Shown in pieces: positions 27,073 through 36,476 of a stretch of 64,000 nt of DNA. This DNA comes from Pseudomonas fluorescens (GTDB lineage: Bacteria; Pseudomonadota; Gammaproteobacteria; Pseudomonadales; Pseudomonadaceae). Both the position numbers and the translations under genes were made by a program. Where the stretch lies: positions 1 through 64,000 of the forward strand of contig NZ_JAGGOF010000032.1 of the NCBI RefSeq assembly GCF_018614775.1, read 5' to 3'. The notes below the pieces were generated by a model. The model was not told where the DNA came from. It did no database searches and saw only the letters and a list, made by a program, of their open reading frames with translations. How positions within the stretch are numbered: position 1 is the first letter of the stretch; the number at the start of each line of letters is the position of its first letter.

Positions 27073-28530
27073 TCACAGCCCACCGATGTGGAAGGCTTTG
27101 ACTTCAAGGTATTCATCCAGGCCATATTTGCTGCCTTCGCGCCCCAGGCCCGACTGCTTGATGCCACCGAACGGCGCGACTTCCATGGAAATAATCCCGG
27201 TGTTGAGACCGACCATGCCGAACTCCAGCGCCTCGCCCACCCGCCATGAACGACGCAAGTCCTGGGTGAAGTAGTACGCCCCCAGGCCATACGGCGTCGC
27301 GTTGGCCAGAGGCAGGGCTTCTTCCTCAGTGCTGAAGCGCATCAAGGGCGCCACCGGGCCGAAGGTTTCTTCGCTGGCGAGCAGCATGCCGGCATGGGCC
27401 TCGCCGAGCACCGTCGGCTGGACGAACTGGCTGTCGCCGTCAGGCAGGCCGCCACACAGCAGACGAGCGCCCTGGCTTAATGCATCGTCGATGTGCCGGG
27501 CGACTTTGCTCACCGCCGCCGGGTTGATCAGCGGGCCGATCGTCACGTCAGCCTCCAGACCGTTGCCAACCTTGAGCTTGCCCACCTCCTCCACCAGGCG
27601 CGCGGCGAAACGCTCGTAGATGCCGTCCTGCACCAGGATGCGGTTGGCGCAGACGCAGGTCTGGCCGGCGTTGCGAAACTTGCTGAGCATGATGCCGGCC
27701 ACGGCCTGTTCCAGGTCCGCGTCGTCGAAGACGATGAACGGGGCATTGCCGCCCAGCTCCAGGCTCAAGCGTTTGATGTGCTCGGCGCTCTGGCGCATCA
27801 GCAACCGGCCGACGGCGGTTGAACCGGTAAAGGAAATCTTGCGCACGCTCGGGTTGCCGGTCAGCTCTTCGCCAATGCCTGCCGGCAAGCCGGTGACGAC
27901 GTTGAACACCCCGGCCGGAATCCCGACTCGCTCGGCCAGCACCGCCAGGGCCAGGGCCGACAACGGGGTCAGGTCCGAGGGCTTGACGATCACCGGGCAC
28001 CCCGCCGCCAAGGCCGGCGCGCATTTACGGGTGATCATCGCGTTGGGGAAGTTCCAGGGTGTGATGGCCGCGCAGACGCCCACCGGTTGCTTGAGCGTAA
28101 GCAGGCGCCGGTCGCCACTGGGCGTCGGGATGGTTTCGCCGTACACCCGCCGGGCTTCTTCGGCAAACCATTTGACGAAACTGGCGCCGTAGCGAATCTC
28201 GCCTTTGGCTTCGCTCAACGGTTTGCCCTGCTCACAGGTCATGATCAGCGCCAGGTCGTCGAGATTGTCGATCATGGCTTGATACCAACGCTCCAGCAGC
28301 ACCGCCCGCTCGGCGGCCGGACGCGCACGCCAGGCCGGCCAGGCGCGCTCCGCGGCCTCGATGGCGCGTCGGGTTTCAGCGCCCTGCATCGCCGGGACGC
28401 GAGCCAGGCATCGGCCGCTGGAAGGGTCGAGGACGTCGAGGGTGGCGGCATCATCAGCGCCAGCCCACTGACCGTCGACGTAGGCGAGTTCTACCAGCAG
28501 GCTGGGGTCTTTCAGGCGATTCTTGAGCAT
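27073..28530 (-). CDS. NAD(P)-dependent succinate-semialdehyde dehydrogenase (GabD-like)
   Basis: A 485-residue aldehyde dehydrogenase. Visible are the substrate/cofactor segment ITPWNFPNAMITRKCAPALA, FTGSTAVGR, catalytic Glu258 (SLELGGNAP) and nucleophile Cys292 (FRNAGQTCVC). The C-terminal GLNTGIISMEVAPFGG is typical of succinate- and glutarate-semialdehyde dehydrogenases. It would oxidise succinate semialdehyde formed by the GabT homologue at 21276-22568. It is separated from the M20 gene upstream by 260 bp carrying a REP dyad and from the TtuC-like gene downstream by 40 bp. Confidence 0.93.
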   Translation of the reverse strand: MLKNRLKDPSLLVELAYVDGQWAGADDAATLDVLDPSSGRCLARVPAMQGAETRRAIEAAERAWPAWRARPAAERAVLLERWYQAMIDNLDDLALIMTCEQGKPLSEAKGEIRYGASFVKWFAEEARRVYGETIPTPSGDRRLLTLKQPVGVCAAITPWNFPNAMITRKCAPALAAGCPVIVKPSDLTPLSALALAVLAERVGIPAGVFNVVTGLPAGIGEELTGNPSVRKISFTGSTAVGRLLMRQSAEHIKRLSLELGGNAPFIVFDDADLEQAVAGIMLSKFRNAGQTCVCANRILVQDGIYERFAARLVEEVGKLKVGNGLEADVTIGPLINPAAVSKVARHIDDALSQGARLLCGGLPDGDSQFVQPTVLGEAHAGMLLASEETFGPVAPLMRFSTEEEALPLANATPYGLGAYYFTQDLRRSWRVGEALEFGMVGLNTGIISMEVAPFGGIKQSGLGREGSKYGLDEYLEVKAFHIGGL

Positions 28531-28674
28531 GGTCGTGTCCTGTTCCGAGGTAATTCCAGTCTAGGGAGATGCCACGGAGCAGGATGCTGAAAGGGGATTT
28601 TCGGGCAGCGTTGGATGCTGAAATTTGCGCTGGGACGGCAGGCTCTACCGCGGTTACAGGATCACCGCACTACC

Positions 28675-28766
28675 CTGTGGGAGCGAGCCTGCTCGCGATA
28701 GCGGTGGGTCAGCCAGCATCTATTTCGAAGGAAAATCGCAATCGCGAGCAGGCTCGCTCCCACAGA
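28675..28766. repeat. REP dyad inside the catabolic cluster
   Basis: TGTGGGAGCGAGCCTGCTCG with CGATAGCGG (28676-28704) and AATCGCGAGCAGGCTCGCTC with CCACAG (about 28740-28765), inverted. It lies between the M20 and aldehyde-dehydrogenase genes and may attenuate expression between them. Confidence 0.85.
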
Positions 28767-28790
28767 GAACTGGGGTGATTGGACTGTTGG

Positions 28791-29948
28791 CTACAGCTTC
28801 AAAGAACCCAGCAACCCTTCCAGAAACCGCTCGCCCGCCTCCATCTGGCTGACCTCGATGAACTCATCGGGCTTGTGCGCCTGTTCGATCGAGCCCGGGC
28901 CGCAGACCACCACCGGAACGTCCAGGCGCTGCTTGAACAGGCCGCCCTCGGTGCCGAAGGAGACCTTGGCGGTGCCGGTGTCCGGGGCGGCGAAGTTTTT
29001 CAAGAAGCGCACGGCCTCGACGCTCGGGTGGGTGTCCAGGCCCGGGTAGACGTTCAAGGTGTCGATCTCGATGGCCGCCACGCTGGAAAGCTTCCTCGCC
29101 TGCGCCACGATCACTTCGGCACGCTCGCGCAGTTGCTCCAGGAACTGCTCCAGGTCATCGGCCGGCAGGTTGCGCACTTCGAAATCCAGGGTGCACAGGT
29201 TCGGCACGATGTTCAGCGCCTTGCCGCCGACAATCTGCCCGACGTGGACGGTGCTGTAGGGCACGTCGTAGTCTGCGTCCTGGGCGCCTTGTTCCTGCAA
29301 CTGCTGCTGGCTCTGGCGCAACGTGGCGATGAAGTCGCAGGCCACGTGGATCGCATTGACCGAGCGCGGCGCCAGTGACGAGTGCGCTTCCAGGCCTCGG
29401 CAATAGGTACGGTACGAACCCTTGCCCTTGTGGCCGAGCACGAACTGCATGTTGGTCGGCTCGCCGATCACGCAGAGGAACGGCCGCACCGGCGCCAGGT
29501 GCAGGACGTCGAGCAAGCGACGCACCCCCACGCAACCGATCTCTTCATCGTGGGACAGCGCCAGCTGCAACGGCCGGCTCAGCGAGTGATCGGCGGCGTC
29601 GAGCATGGCGTCGATCGCCAGGGCAATGAAGCCCTTCATGTCGCAACTGCCACGGCCATAGATCCTGCCGTCTTGCAACGTCGCCTGGAATGCCGGCACC
29701 GTCCAGGCCTGCCCCGCCGCCGGCACCACGTCGGTGTGGCCGGACAGCAGGATTCCAGGCAGTTCCCGTGGCCCGGTGCTGGCGAACAGGTTGGCTTTCC
29801 TGCCCGTTTCATCCTTGACGATCAGCGACTCGATGCCCTGGCTCAGCAGCAGTTCGCGCACGTACTCGATCAGGGCCAGGTTCGACTCCGAAGAGACCGT
29901 ATCAAAGGCCAGCAGGCGTTCGAGGATGGCGAGTACCCGGGGTTTCAT
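28791..29948 (-). CDS. M20 deacetylase, acetylornithine-deacetylase (ArgE)-like
   Basis: A 385-residue metallohydrolase of family M20/ArgE. Metal ligands and catalysts visible: His71 and Asp73 (LSGHTDVVP), Asp103 (GSCDMKGF), Glu135/Glu136 (SHDEEIGC), then VIGEPT and a dimerisation domain. It removes an acyl group from an N-acyl amino acid. Its start overlaps the stop of the upstream oxidoreductase by 4 bp (ATGA), so it is translationally coupled to the HcnC-like subunit. In this context it more likely serves catabolism of the imported compound than arginine synthesis, since arginine genes are absent. Confidence 0.9.
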   Translation of the reverse strand: MKPRVLAILERLLAFDTVSSESNLALIEYVRELLLSQGIESLIVKDETGRKANLFASTGPRELPGILLSGHTDVVPAAGQAWTVPAFQATLQDGRIYGRGSCDMKGFIALAIDAMLDAADHSLSRPLQLALSHDEEIGCVGVRRLLDVLHLAPVRPFLCVIGEPTNMQFVLGHKGKGSYRTYCRGLEAHSSLAPRSVNAIHVACDFIATLRQSQQQLQEQGAQDADYDVPYSTVHVGQIVGGKALNIVPNLCTLDFEVRNLPADDLEQFLEQLRERAEVIVAQARKLSSVAAIEIDTLNVYPGLDTHPSVEAVRFLKNFAAPDTGTAKVSFGTEGGLFKQRLDVPVVVCGPGSIEQAHKPDEFIEVSQMEAGERFLEGLLGSLKL

Positions 29949-31099
29949 GAGGCCTTGCTCCGTTGCTCGGCTGAAGGGGCGAACCGGCGAATGGAGAACG
30001 GCTCGATGGACGTGCGGGTGCTGCCGGTGCTGATCAGTTCGGCCATGACGTCGCCGACGCCCGGACCGAGCTGAAAACCATGGCCGCTGAAGCCGAACGC
30101 ATAGAACAGGCCGTCGACGGTGCCACTGGGGCCCATCACCGGCAGCGAATCGGACAGATAGCCTTCGATGCCGCTCCAGACCCGGATGATGTTGAGGTTG
30201 CCGATCCCCGGCACCAGGCGCCGCATCTGATCCAGCTGGTTGAGGATGCTGCGCGGCTCGACGTAGGCCCGGCGATTGAGCATGTCCGGCTTGCTGCGAT
30301 AACCGCCGCCGATGATGATGTTGCCCCGGGGAATCTGGCGGAAATAGATCACCTCTTCAGGGATTTTGGTGTACACCCCGATCACCGTCGGCAAGGCATA
30401 CGGCACCGGTTCAGTGACGGCCATCTGCGGGCCGTTGGTCTCCAGCGGGACCGGCTCGCCGAACTGCGCCGACAGTTTCTCGCCCCAGGCGCCGGCGGTG
30501 ATCAACAACTGCGCGGCGCTGAACTGGCGACCGTCGGTGGTGGTGATGCTGAAACCGTCACCGACCTTCTGCACCTCGGCCACTTCGGTCTTTTCCTCAA
30601 TGCGTGCGCCCAGCCGCCGGGCCGCCCGGGCGAACGCCGGCGCCGCCAGACGCGGGTTGGCGTGACCGTCGTGAGGCGCATAGGAGCCGCCTTTCACGTC
30701 CTTGCCCAGAAACGGAAAGCGTTCGTGCAGCTCGGCGCCACGGTAGATTTTCAAGTCCAACTGCGCCGCTTCCGGCGCTGCCGCGTACGCCTCAAGCTCG
30801 GCAATCTCATCCTCGCGATAACACACGCGCATGTGCCCGCTGGCGATGAATTCCAGGTCGTCGTCGATCAACTCTGGCAGGCGCTTCCACAACGCCCAGG
30901 AACGGTTCGCCAGTTCCAGTTGGCCGAGAAAACGTCCCTGGCGCCGCACGTTGCCAAAGTTCACGCCGCTGGCGTACTGGCCGATCTGGTCACGCTCCAG
31001 CAGGATCACCGATCGCCCGCGTTGGCGCAGGAAGAACGCTGCCGCCGAACCCATCAGGCCACCGCCGACAATCACCACGTCGGCTTTATTCATCGTCAT
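29945..31099 (-). CDS. FAD oxidoreductase, HcnC/opine-oxidase subunit B-like
   Basis: A 384-residue DAO-superfamily flavoprotein. The FAD Rossmann motif VVIVGGGLMGSAAAFFLRQRG lies near the N-terminus, followed by VNFGNVRRQGR and the C-terminal AFGFSGHGFQLGPGVG. It matches the catalytic subunit of three-part dehydrogenases (HcnABC hydrogen cyanide synthase, octopine/nopaline oxidases, D-hydroxyproline dehydrogenase) that oxidise the C-N bond of amino acids or opines. The ATG at 31099 has GGGAGGTGACGCC upstream and overlaps the stop of the HcnB-like gene by 4 bp, and its own stop overlaps the M20 gene. Confidence 0.92.
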   Translation of the reverse strand: MTMNKADVVIVGGGLMGSAAAFFLRQRGRSVILLERDQIGQYASGVNFGNVRRQGRFLGQLELANRSWALWKRLPELIDDDLEFIASGHMRVCYREDEIAELEAYAAAPEAAQLDLKIYRGAELHERFPFLGKDVKGGSYAPHDGHANPRLAAPAFARAARRLGARIEEKTEVAEVQKVGDGFSITTTDGRQFSAAQLLITAGAWGEKLSAQFGEPVPLETNGPQMAVTEPVPYALPTVIGVYTKIPEEVIYFRQIPRGNIIIGGGYRSKPDMLNRRAYVEPRSILNQLDQMRRLVPGIGNLNIIRVWSGIEGYLSDSLPVMGPSGTVDGLFYAFGFSGHGFQLGPGVGDVMAELISTGSTRTSIEPFSIRRFAPSAEQRSKAS

Positions 31100-32472
31100 G
31101 GCGTCACCTCCCGGGTGAGCATTGAAAGCGGTTTGACTGGCGCCTGGCCGCGCTGGCGGCCCACTTCCTGCACGTGGATGCCCGCCGCGGCAGCAATCAC
31201 TTCGGCCCCGGCCTGGGCGCAATAACGCCCCTGGCAGCGGCCCATGCCGACCCGGCTGAAGGCCTTGGCCCGGTTGACTTCACAAGCGCCCTTCTCGCTG
31301 ACGGTGCGGCGCAGCTCGCCGGCGCTGATCATTTCGCAGCGACAGACGATGGCGTCGTCCGGCAAGGCCTTGGCTTGTTCGGCCGGCCAGGGAAATGCCT
31401 GGGCCAGGCCGACGCGAAATTCATCCATCAACTTGAGCGCACGATGCTGTTCGGCAACCTGCGCGGCGTCCACCGGCTGCTGCAAGTCCTGCAACAGCGC
31501 CAGGGCCGCCAGGCGCCCGGCGCACTCGGCCGCATCGGCGCCACGGATCTTCGCGCCATCGCCGGCGGCATAGATCCCGCTGACCGAGGTCCGGCCCGCG
31601 TCATCAGTAGCGAGCAGCCATTGGCTGGACGCCTCGTCAAAACGCAACAGACAACCGGCCAGATCGGCCAGTTGGGTTTCCGGGCGCAGGTGATAACCCA
31701 GCGCCACGGCATCGCACGCCACCGTCAAGGTTTCACCCCGCGCGGTCTGTACCTGCACGCCGCTGACGCCACTGTCTGCCTCACCCAGCACCTGCAACGG
31801 CGAAATGCCCAGGTGCACCGGGACCTTGGCCTGGCGCAACTGCGCCAACAGTTTCATGCCGGTAAACAGCAATCGCGGGCGCGCCATGAGCTTGGGCAAG
31901 GCCTTGATGCGCTTGCCCAGCGGCGAGGTGTCGAGCACCGCCGCCACGTTGGCGCCGGCCTTGAGGTACTGGCTGGCGACGAGGTACAGCAACGGCCCGC
32001 TGCCCATGAACACCACGCGGTGACCGATGGACACCGCCTGGGCCTTCAAGGCGATCTGCGCCCCGCCGAGGCTGTAGGTGCCGCCCAGTTGCCAGCCCTT
32101 GATCGGCATCAAGCGGTCGGTGGCGCCGGTGCACAGGATCAGCGCGTCGTAATCCACCGTCGAATGCTCACCCTGGCTGACGCAACACAACTGGCCGGGT
32201 GTCAGGTTCCAGACCAGGGTGTCGGGGCGGTAGTCGATCTGCGCGCGCAGGTGTTCGAAGCTCTCGTGAAGGTCACGGGCCTTGTCCGCCTCGGTGCCGT
32301 ACAGCGTCGCGTAACTGCGGGTGAACCCTTGCGGCTGGCGACGGTAGATCTGCCCGCCATCGCGACGGTTCTCGTCGATCAGGATCGGTCTGAAGCCCGC
32401 CGCCACCAGCGTCTGGGCACACCGGACGCCGGCCGGCCCAGCGCCCACGATAACTACCCGCGCAGTGGCCAT
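31096..32472 (-). CDS. NAD/FAD oxidoreductase, HcnB/opine-oxidase subunit A-like, with C-terminal iron-sulfur domain
   Basis: A 458-residue flavoprotein. The FAD motif VVIVGAGPAGVRCAQTL is at residues 5-21, the second nucleotide motif VVFMGSGPLLYLVASQY in the middle, and the C-terminal BFD-like region carries CRCE ... GRCQGRYC, a [2Fe-2S] ligand set. It pairs with the small ferredoxin-like subunit upstream (19-bp overlap) and the HcnC-like subunit downstream (4-bp overlap). It would pass electrons from the substrate-oxidising subunit to the respiratory chain. The ATG at 32472 has GGAGGCGAT before it. Confidence 0.92.
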   Translation of the reverse strand: MATARVVIVGAGPAGVRCAQTLVAAGFRPILIDENRRDGGQIYRRQPQGFTRSYATLYGTEADKARDLHESFEHLRAQIDYRPDTLVWNLTPGQLCCVSQGEHSTVDYDALILCTGATDRLMPIKGWQLGGTYSLGGAQIALKAQAVSIGHRVVFMGSGPLLYLVASQYLKAGANVAAVLDTSPLGKRIKALPKLMARPRLLFTGMKLLAQLRQAKVPVHLGISPLQVLGEADSGVSGVQVQTARGETLTVACDAVALGYHLRPETQLADLAGCLLRFDEASSQWLLATDDAGRTSVSGIYAAGDGAKIRGADAAECAGRLAALALLQDLQQPVDAAQVAEQHRALKLMDEFRVGLAQAFPWPAEQAKALPDDAIVCRCEMISAGELRRTVSEKGACEVNRAKAFSRVGMGRCQGRYCAQAGAEVIAAAAGIHVQEVGRQRGQAPVKPLSMLTREVTP

Positions 32473-32762
32473 ATCGCCTCCGGTTGTTGGGTGATGATGT
32501 CCAATCCTTCGCGAACTTCGTTGGAGCAGGCGCGCAGGCGCTCGCCGCTGCGGGTCCAGACCCAGCAATCCTGGCAGGCGCCCATCAGGCAGAAACCGGC
32601 CCGGCTGCCCGGATCGAACTCCGACTGGCGCAGGGCCGGGCCGTGGGTCAGCAAGGCGACCATCAGCGTGTCGCCCTGCAACGCTTCGATGGGTTCACCA
32701 TCGACTTTCAACCTGACGATCGGCCGGCCCTGTTCGGCCAGCCTGACGAAACGCGCACTCAT
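32454..32762 (-). CDS. (2Fe-2S) small subunit, HcnA-like
   Basis: A 102-residue ferredoxin-fold protein. Four cysteines in the Fer2_4 arrangement are visible: Cys58, Cys63, Cys66 and Cys79 (GFCLMGACQDCWV then RACS). It corresponds to HcnA and to the small subunits of sarcosine and opine oxidases. It overlaps the ABC ATPase stop by 4 bp (ATGA) and the HcnB-like gene by 19 bp, so stoichiometric expression of the complex is likely. Confidence 0.92.
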   Translation of the reverse strand: MSARFVRLAEQGRPIVRLKVDGEPIEALQGDTLMVALLTHGPALRQSEFDPGSRAGFCLMGACQDCWVWTRSGERLRACSNEVREGLDIITQQPEAIWPLRG

Positions 32763-34603
32763 GCGTAAGCTCCCACGATCATGCTGTTTGAATCCTGTTG
32801 GCGCCTGAGCAGCTCGCCACTGTCGTGGTGACAGAGGATCTCGCTGCCGCCGTCAATGACGTGCCGTGGCGGCGCGCGGTGGTTACACAGGCCATCGACC
32901 CGCACCGGGCAGCGATTGAGGAAGGTGCAAAGGCCCGGAACATCGGCTTTTGCGCCCAACGCTGGCAGCGTGGCGCACGTGGTCGCCCCGCAACTTTCCA
33001 GCCAGCCCTGGCGCATTTCCGGTACCGAGTGGATCAACAGGTCGGTGTAGGGATGAAACGGCGCTTGGGCGAACGATTGGCGGGCGCCGGCCTGGATCTT
33101 GTGGCCGCTGTACATCACCACGATGTCGTCGCACAGCGCCCGCACCGTGGAAATGTCGTGGCTGATGAACAGGTAGGACACCCCCAGCTGCTGGCGCAGG
33201 TCGCGCAGCAGTTCGAGAATCGCCGCGCCGACCACGGTGTCGAGGGCCGAGGTCACTTCATCGCAGAGGATCAGGTCCGGTTTGGCGGCCAATGCCCGGG
33301 CCAGGTTGACCCGCTGTTTCTGGCCGCCGGAGAGTTCGCTCGGGCGCCGCTCGGCCATGTCCCGGGGCAGCCGCACCAGGTCCAGCAACTCACCGATACG
33401 CTCGCGCAGCGGCGCGCCCTTGAGGCCGAAGTACATCTTCAACGGCCGGCTGAGGATGGTGCTGATGCTGTGCATCGGGTTGAGCGCGGTGTCGGCGTTC
33501 TGGAACACCATCTGGATGCGTCGGAACTGTTCATCGGTGCGCTCCGACAGGCTGCCGCCCAGGGGCTGCCCGTCAAACGTCAGCCCGCCGAGGGCCGGCG
33601 GCAACAGCCCCGCCACCACCCGCGCCAGGGTCGATTTGCCCGAGCCGGACTCACCAATCACCCCGATGGCCTGGCCTCGGCGCACCGTCAGGTCGATCTG
33701 TTCCAGCACCCGGATCGTCGGCATGCCCAGTTTGTCCTTGTTGCCATAGCCGGCGGTCAGACCCTGGATGGTCAGCAGCGGCGTGTCTTCAGCGACACCG
33801 CAGGGCGGGCGAATGGTCGTGTCCGGCCGGGCCGCCGCCAGCAGGCTGCGGGTGTAGGCGTGGGTCGGGCCCTTGAGCAGCGGCGCGGTGGCGCTGTGTT
33901 CGAAGATCTGGCCGCCGTTGAGCACCACGATCTGGTCGGCCATCTGCGCCACGACGGCCAGGTCATGGGACACGTAGACCGCCGTCGCGCCACGCTCGCG
34001 GACCACGCGCTTGAAGGCGCGCAACACGTCGATCTGGGTGGTGACATCGAGGGCCGTGGTGGGCTCATCAAGTATCACCAGCAACGGATCGCTGATCAGC
34101 GCCATGGCAGCCATGACCCGTTGCAGTTGTCCGCCGGACACCTGGTGAGGATAGCGTTGGCCGATACGCTCGGGGTTCGGCAGCGCCAGGTCGCGGAACA
34201 GTTCGATGGCCTTGGCTTCGAGCACGGCCCGGCTGCCCAGGCCATGAATCAGCGCGCCTTCCACCACCTGGTCGAGGAGCCTTTTCGCCGGGTTGAACGC
34301 GGCGGCGGCGCTTTGGGCAATGTACGAGACACGGTTGCCGCGCAAGCGTTGCAGCTCGCCCTCGCTCAACGCGAGCATGTCGTGCTCACCGACCCGCACC
34401 ACCCCGCCGGCCAGGCGACAACCGCGCCGGGCATAGCCGAGCAGCGCCAGGGCGATGGTGGTCTTGCCGGAACCGGACTCGCCGATCAGCGCCAGCACTT
34501 CGCCTTTTTCCAGGGCGAAGCTCACACCCTTGACGATCTCCACTTCGCCGCGCTCGCCACCGGCGACCACCCGCAGGTTTTCGACTCGGATCAATTCGCT
34601 CAT
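32759..34603 (-). CDS. fused double ATPase of a peptide/opine ABC importer (DppD-DppF type)
   Basis: A 614-residue cytosolic protein with two ABC modules. The first has the Walker A GESGSGKTTIALALLG and signature VSGGQLQRVMAA, followed by LVILDEPTTALD. The second has GESGSGKSTLARVVAG, ELSGGQKQRVNLARAL and LILCDEVTSALD. It ends in the cysteine-bearing C-terminal oligopeptide-transporter domain (CRCPV-like LNRCPVRVDGLC). The ATG at 34603 has GGAGGCCATTGAA upstream and lies 1 bp from the stop of the permease gene. It energises the uptake system whose other parts follow upstream. Confidence 0.92.
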   Translation of the reverse strand: MSELIRVENLRVVAGGERGEVEIVKGVSFALEKGEVLALIGESGSGKTTIALALLGYARRGCRLAGGVVRVGEHDMLALSEGELQRLRGNRVSYIAQSAAAAFNPAKRLLDQVVEGALIHGLGSRAVLEAKAIELFRDLALPNPERIGQRYPHQVSGGQLQRVMAAMALISDPLLVILDEPTTALDVTTQIDVLRAFKRVVRERGATAVYVSHDLAVVAQMADQIVVLNGGQIFEHSATAPLLKGPTHAYTRSLLAAARPDTTIRPPCGVAEDTPLLTIQGLTAGYGNKDKLGMPTIRVLEQIDLTVRRGQAIGVIGESGSGKSTLARVVAGLLPPALGGLTFDGQPLGGSLSERTDEQFRRIQMVFQNADTALNPMHSISTILSRPLKMYFGLKGAPLRERIGELLDLVRLPRDMAERRPSELSGGQKQRVNLARALAAKPDLILCDEVTSALDTVVGAAILELLRDLRQQLGVSYLFISHDISTVRALCDDIVVMYSGHKIQAGARQSFAQAPFHPYTDLLIHSVPEMRQGWLESCGATTCATLPALGAKADVPGLCTFLNRCPVRVDGLCNHRAPPRHVIDGGSEILCHHDSGELLRRQQDSNSMIVGAYA

Positions 34604-34604
34604 T

Positions 34605-35480
34605 TCAATGGCCTCCTGAACGTCGGTTGCGCCGCGAAGACAGGCGGTCGATAAACAGATTGACGCCAATGGTCAGCGTGCCGATGGCCAACGCCGGGAT
34701 CACCACGGCCGGCGCGCCCTGGTTGAGGCCGCCGATGTTTTCGCGCACCAGCGAACCCAGGTCGGCGTCCGGCGGTTGCACGCCCAGCCCCAGGAAGCTC
34801 ATGCCGCTGAGCAGCAGCACGATGAAACCGAAGCGCAACCCCAGGTCCGCCAGCACCGGGTTGAGCATGTTCGGCAGGATTTCCACGCAGGCGATGTACA
34901 GTCGACGCTCGCCTCGGGTGCGGGCCACTTGCACGTATTCCAGCGCCTCGATGTTCACCGCCATGCTGCGCGCGATACGGAACGCGCCCGGTGTGTAGCT
35001 CAGCACCGCCGTGCACACCAGCAGCGTCACCGACGAGCCGAACGCCGAGACCATGATCAGCGCCAGCATCTTGCTCGGAATCGAAATGAACGCGTCCATC
35101 AGGCGGCTGATCAGTTCGTCCAGCCACTTGGGCGAGACCACCGACAGCAGTGCACAAGTTGTTCCAAGCCCACTGGACAGGACCGCCGCCACCAACGCCA
35201 GGCCAACCGTCAGCCGCGCGCCCACCAGAATGCGGCTGAGCATGTCGCGCCCCAGGTAATCGGTGCCCAACGGGTAGACGGCGCTGAGGCTGTCAAAGAC
35301 ATTGTCAGAGACCACTTCCCCCACCGGGTGCGGCGCCAGCCATGGGCCGAAGATCGCCACCAGCAACCAGATCGCACACATCGCGGCGCCGATCAGCCCC
35401 AGCCAGGACGAAGCATGAGCGTCCTTGCCCAATGCCAGTGCGACCGCCGCCGTCGGAGATTTCACAATGGGATTGTTCAT
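34605..35480 (-). CDS. ABC importer permease, DppC/OppC type
   Basis: A 291-residue inner-membrane permease with about 6 helices. It has the N-terminal OppC_N segment, then YPLGTDYLGRDMLSRILVG and the EAA loop region (NIEALEYVQVARTRGERRLY). The start at 35480 overlaps the stop of the DppB-type gene by 4 bp (ATGA); a GTG 12 codons up is not needed. It is paired with the permease at 35477-36433. Confidence 0.92.
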   Translation of the reverse strand: MNNPIVKSPTAAVALALGKDAHASSWLGLIGAAMCAIWLLVAIFGPWLAPHPVGEVVSDNVFDSLSAVYPLGTDYLGRDMLSRILVGARLTVGLALVAAVLSSGLGTTCALLSVVSPKWLDELISRLMDAFISIPSKMLALIMVSAFGSSVTLLVCTAVLSYTPGAFRIARSMAVNIEALEYVQVARTRGERRLYIACVEILPNMLNPVLADLGLRFGFIVLLLSGMSFLGLGVQPPDADLGSLVRENIGGLNQGAPAVVIPALAIGTLTIGVNLFIDRLSSRRNRRSGGH

Positions 35481-36433
35481 TGATTTCTCAGCCTCGGATT
35501 GGAAAGGATCGCGCACAGATCGGCAATCAGCACCAACATCAGGTACGCCGTGCAGAACAGCATGGTGCAGGCCTGGACCAGCGCCATGTCGCGGTTGGTC
35601 ACGGCATCGACCATCAGGCTGGCAATGCCGGGGTAGTTGAAAATCGTCTCGACAATCACCACCCCGCCCAGCAGGTAGGAGAGGCTCAAGGCGATGGCGT
35701 TGGCAATCGGCCCGATGGCGTTGGGCAAGGCGTGGCGCAGCACCACCCGCACCGGGCTCACGCCTTTGAGACGGGCCATTTCCACATAAGGACTGTCGAG
35801 TTGATCAATGACCGCTGCCCGGGTCATGCGCGCCATCTGCGCGACGATCACGCAGCACAGCGTCATGACCGGCAAGGCATAGGTGCGCATGAACTGCAGC
35901 GGTGAGGTGATCTCGCTGGCGTAGGACAGCGCGGAAAGCCAGCCCAGGTTCACTGCGAAAATCAGCACCGCCAGGGTGGCGACCAGGAACTCCGGGACCG
36001 CCACCATCATCAGGGTAAAGAAACTCACGAAGCCGTCGATGCGCCCACCCCGGCCCATCGCCGAACCAATGCCGAGGATCAAGGCCACGGGCACCGAAAC
36101 GAGCGCCGTGGTGGCGGCCAGCATCAGCGTGTTCGGTACCCTGCCCGCCATCAGCTCGGTGACCGGCACGGCATTGGACACCGAGACGCCCATGTCGCCA
36201 CCAAGCAAGCTCATCAACCAGTGCAGGTAGCGCAACACACCGGGCTGATCGAGCCCCATTTTCGCCCGCAGGGCCGCGACCTGTTCAGGCGTGGCGAACT
36301 GGCCCAGGGACTGTTGCGCCGCATCGCCCGGCAACACCGCCGTAATGGCGAAGACCACCATCGAGACGATCAACAGCGTCACGATCGCGGCGCCCAGGCG
36401 CCGACCGATCAACCACAGTGTGTTGCTATTCAT
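35477..36433 (-). CDS. ABC importer permease, DppB/OppB type
   Basis: A 318-residue permease with 6 predicted helices: RLGAAIVTLLIVSMVVFAI at the start, LPGDAAQQSLG, and the EAA-like loop (YVEMARLKGVSPVRVVLRHALPNA). It forms the translocation channel with the DppC-type partner. It lies 43 bp downstream of the binding-protein gene on the same strand. Confidence 0.92.
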   Translation of the reverse strand: MNSNTLWLIGRRLGAAIVTLLIVSMVVFAITAVLPGDAAQQSLGQFATPEQVAALRAKMGLDQPGVLRYLHWLMSLLGGDMGVSVSNAVPVTELMAGRVPNTLMLAATTALVSVPVALILGIGSAMGRGGRIDGFVSFFTLMMVAVPEFLVATLAVLIFAVNLGWLSALSYASEITSPLQFMRTYALPVMTLCCVIVAQMARMTRAAVIDQLDSPYVEMARLKGVSPVRVVLRHALPNAIGPIANAIALSLSYLLGGVVIVETIFNYPGIASLMVDAVTNRDMALVQACTMLFCTAYLMLVLIADLCAILSNPRLRNQ

Positions 36434-36476
36434 CAGCCTACTCCTCGTGCCATGTCACGCAGCCAGACAATGCTCA

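Noticed and set aside
29945..32762. True hydrogen cyanide synthase HcnABC
   Set aside because: The architecture is the same, but the context (opine-type importer, deacylase, semialdehyde dehydrogenase) fits an amine or opine dehydrogenase better; sequence alone cannot prove cyanogenesis.
31174..32808. 544-codon plus-strand frame opposite the opine-oxidase genes
   Set aside because: Antisense shadow of well-supported overlapping genes on the minus strand, with no family match visible.
32798..34654. 618-codon plus-strand frame opposite the ABC ATPase
   Set aside because: Antisense shadow; the minus strand has clear Walker and signature motifs.
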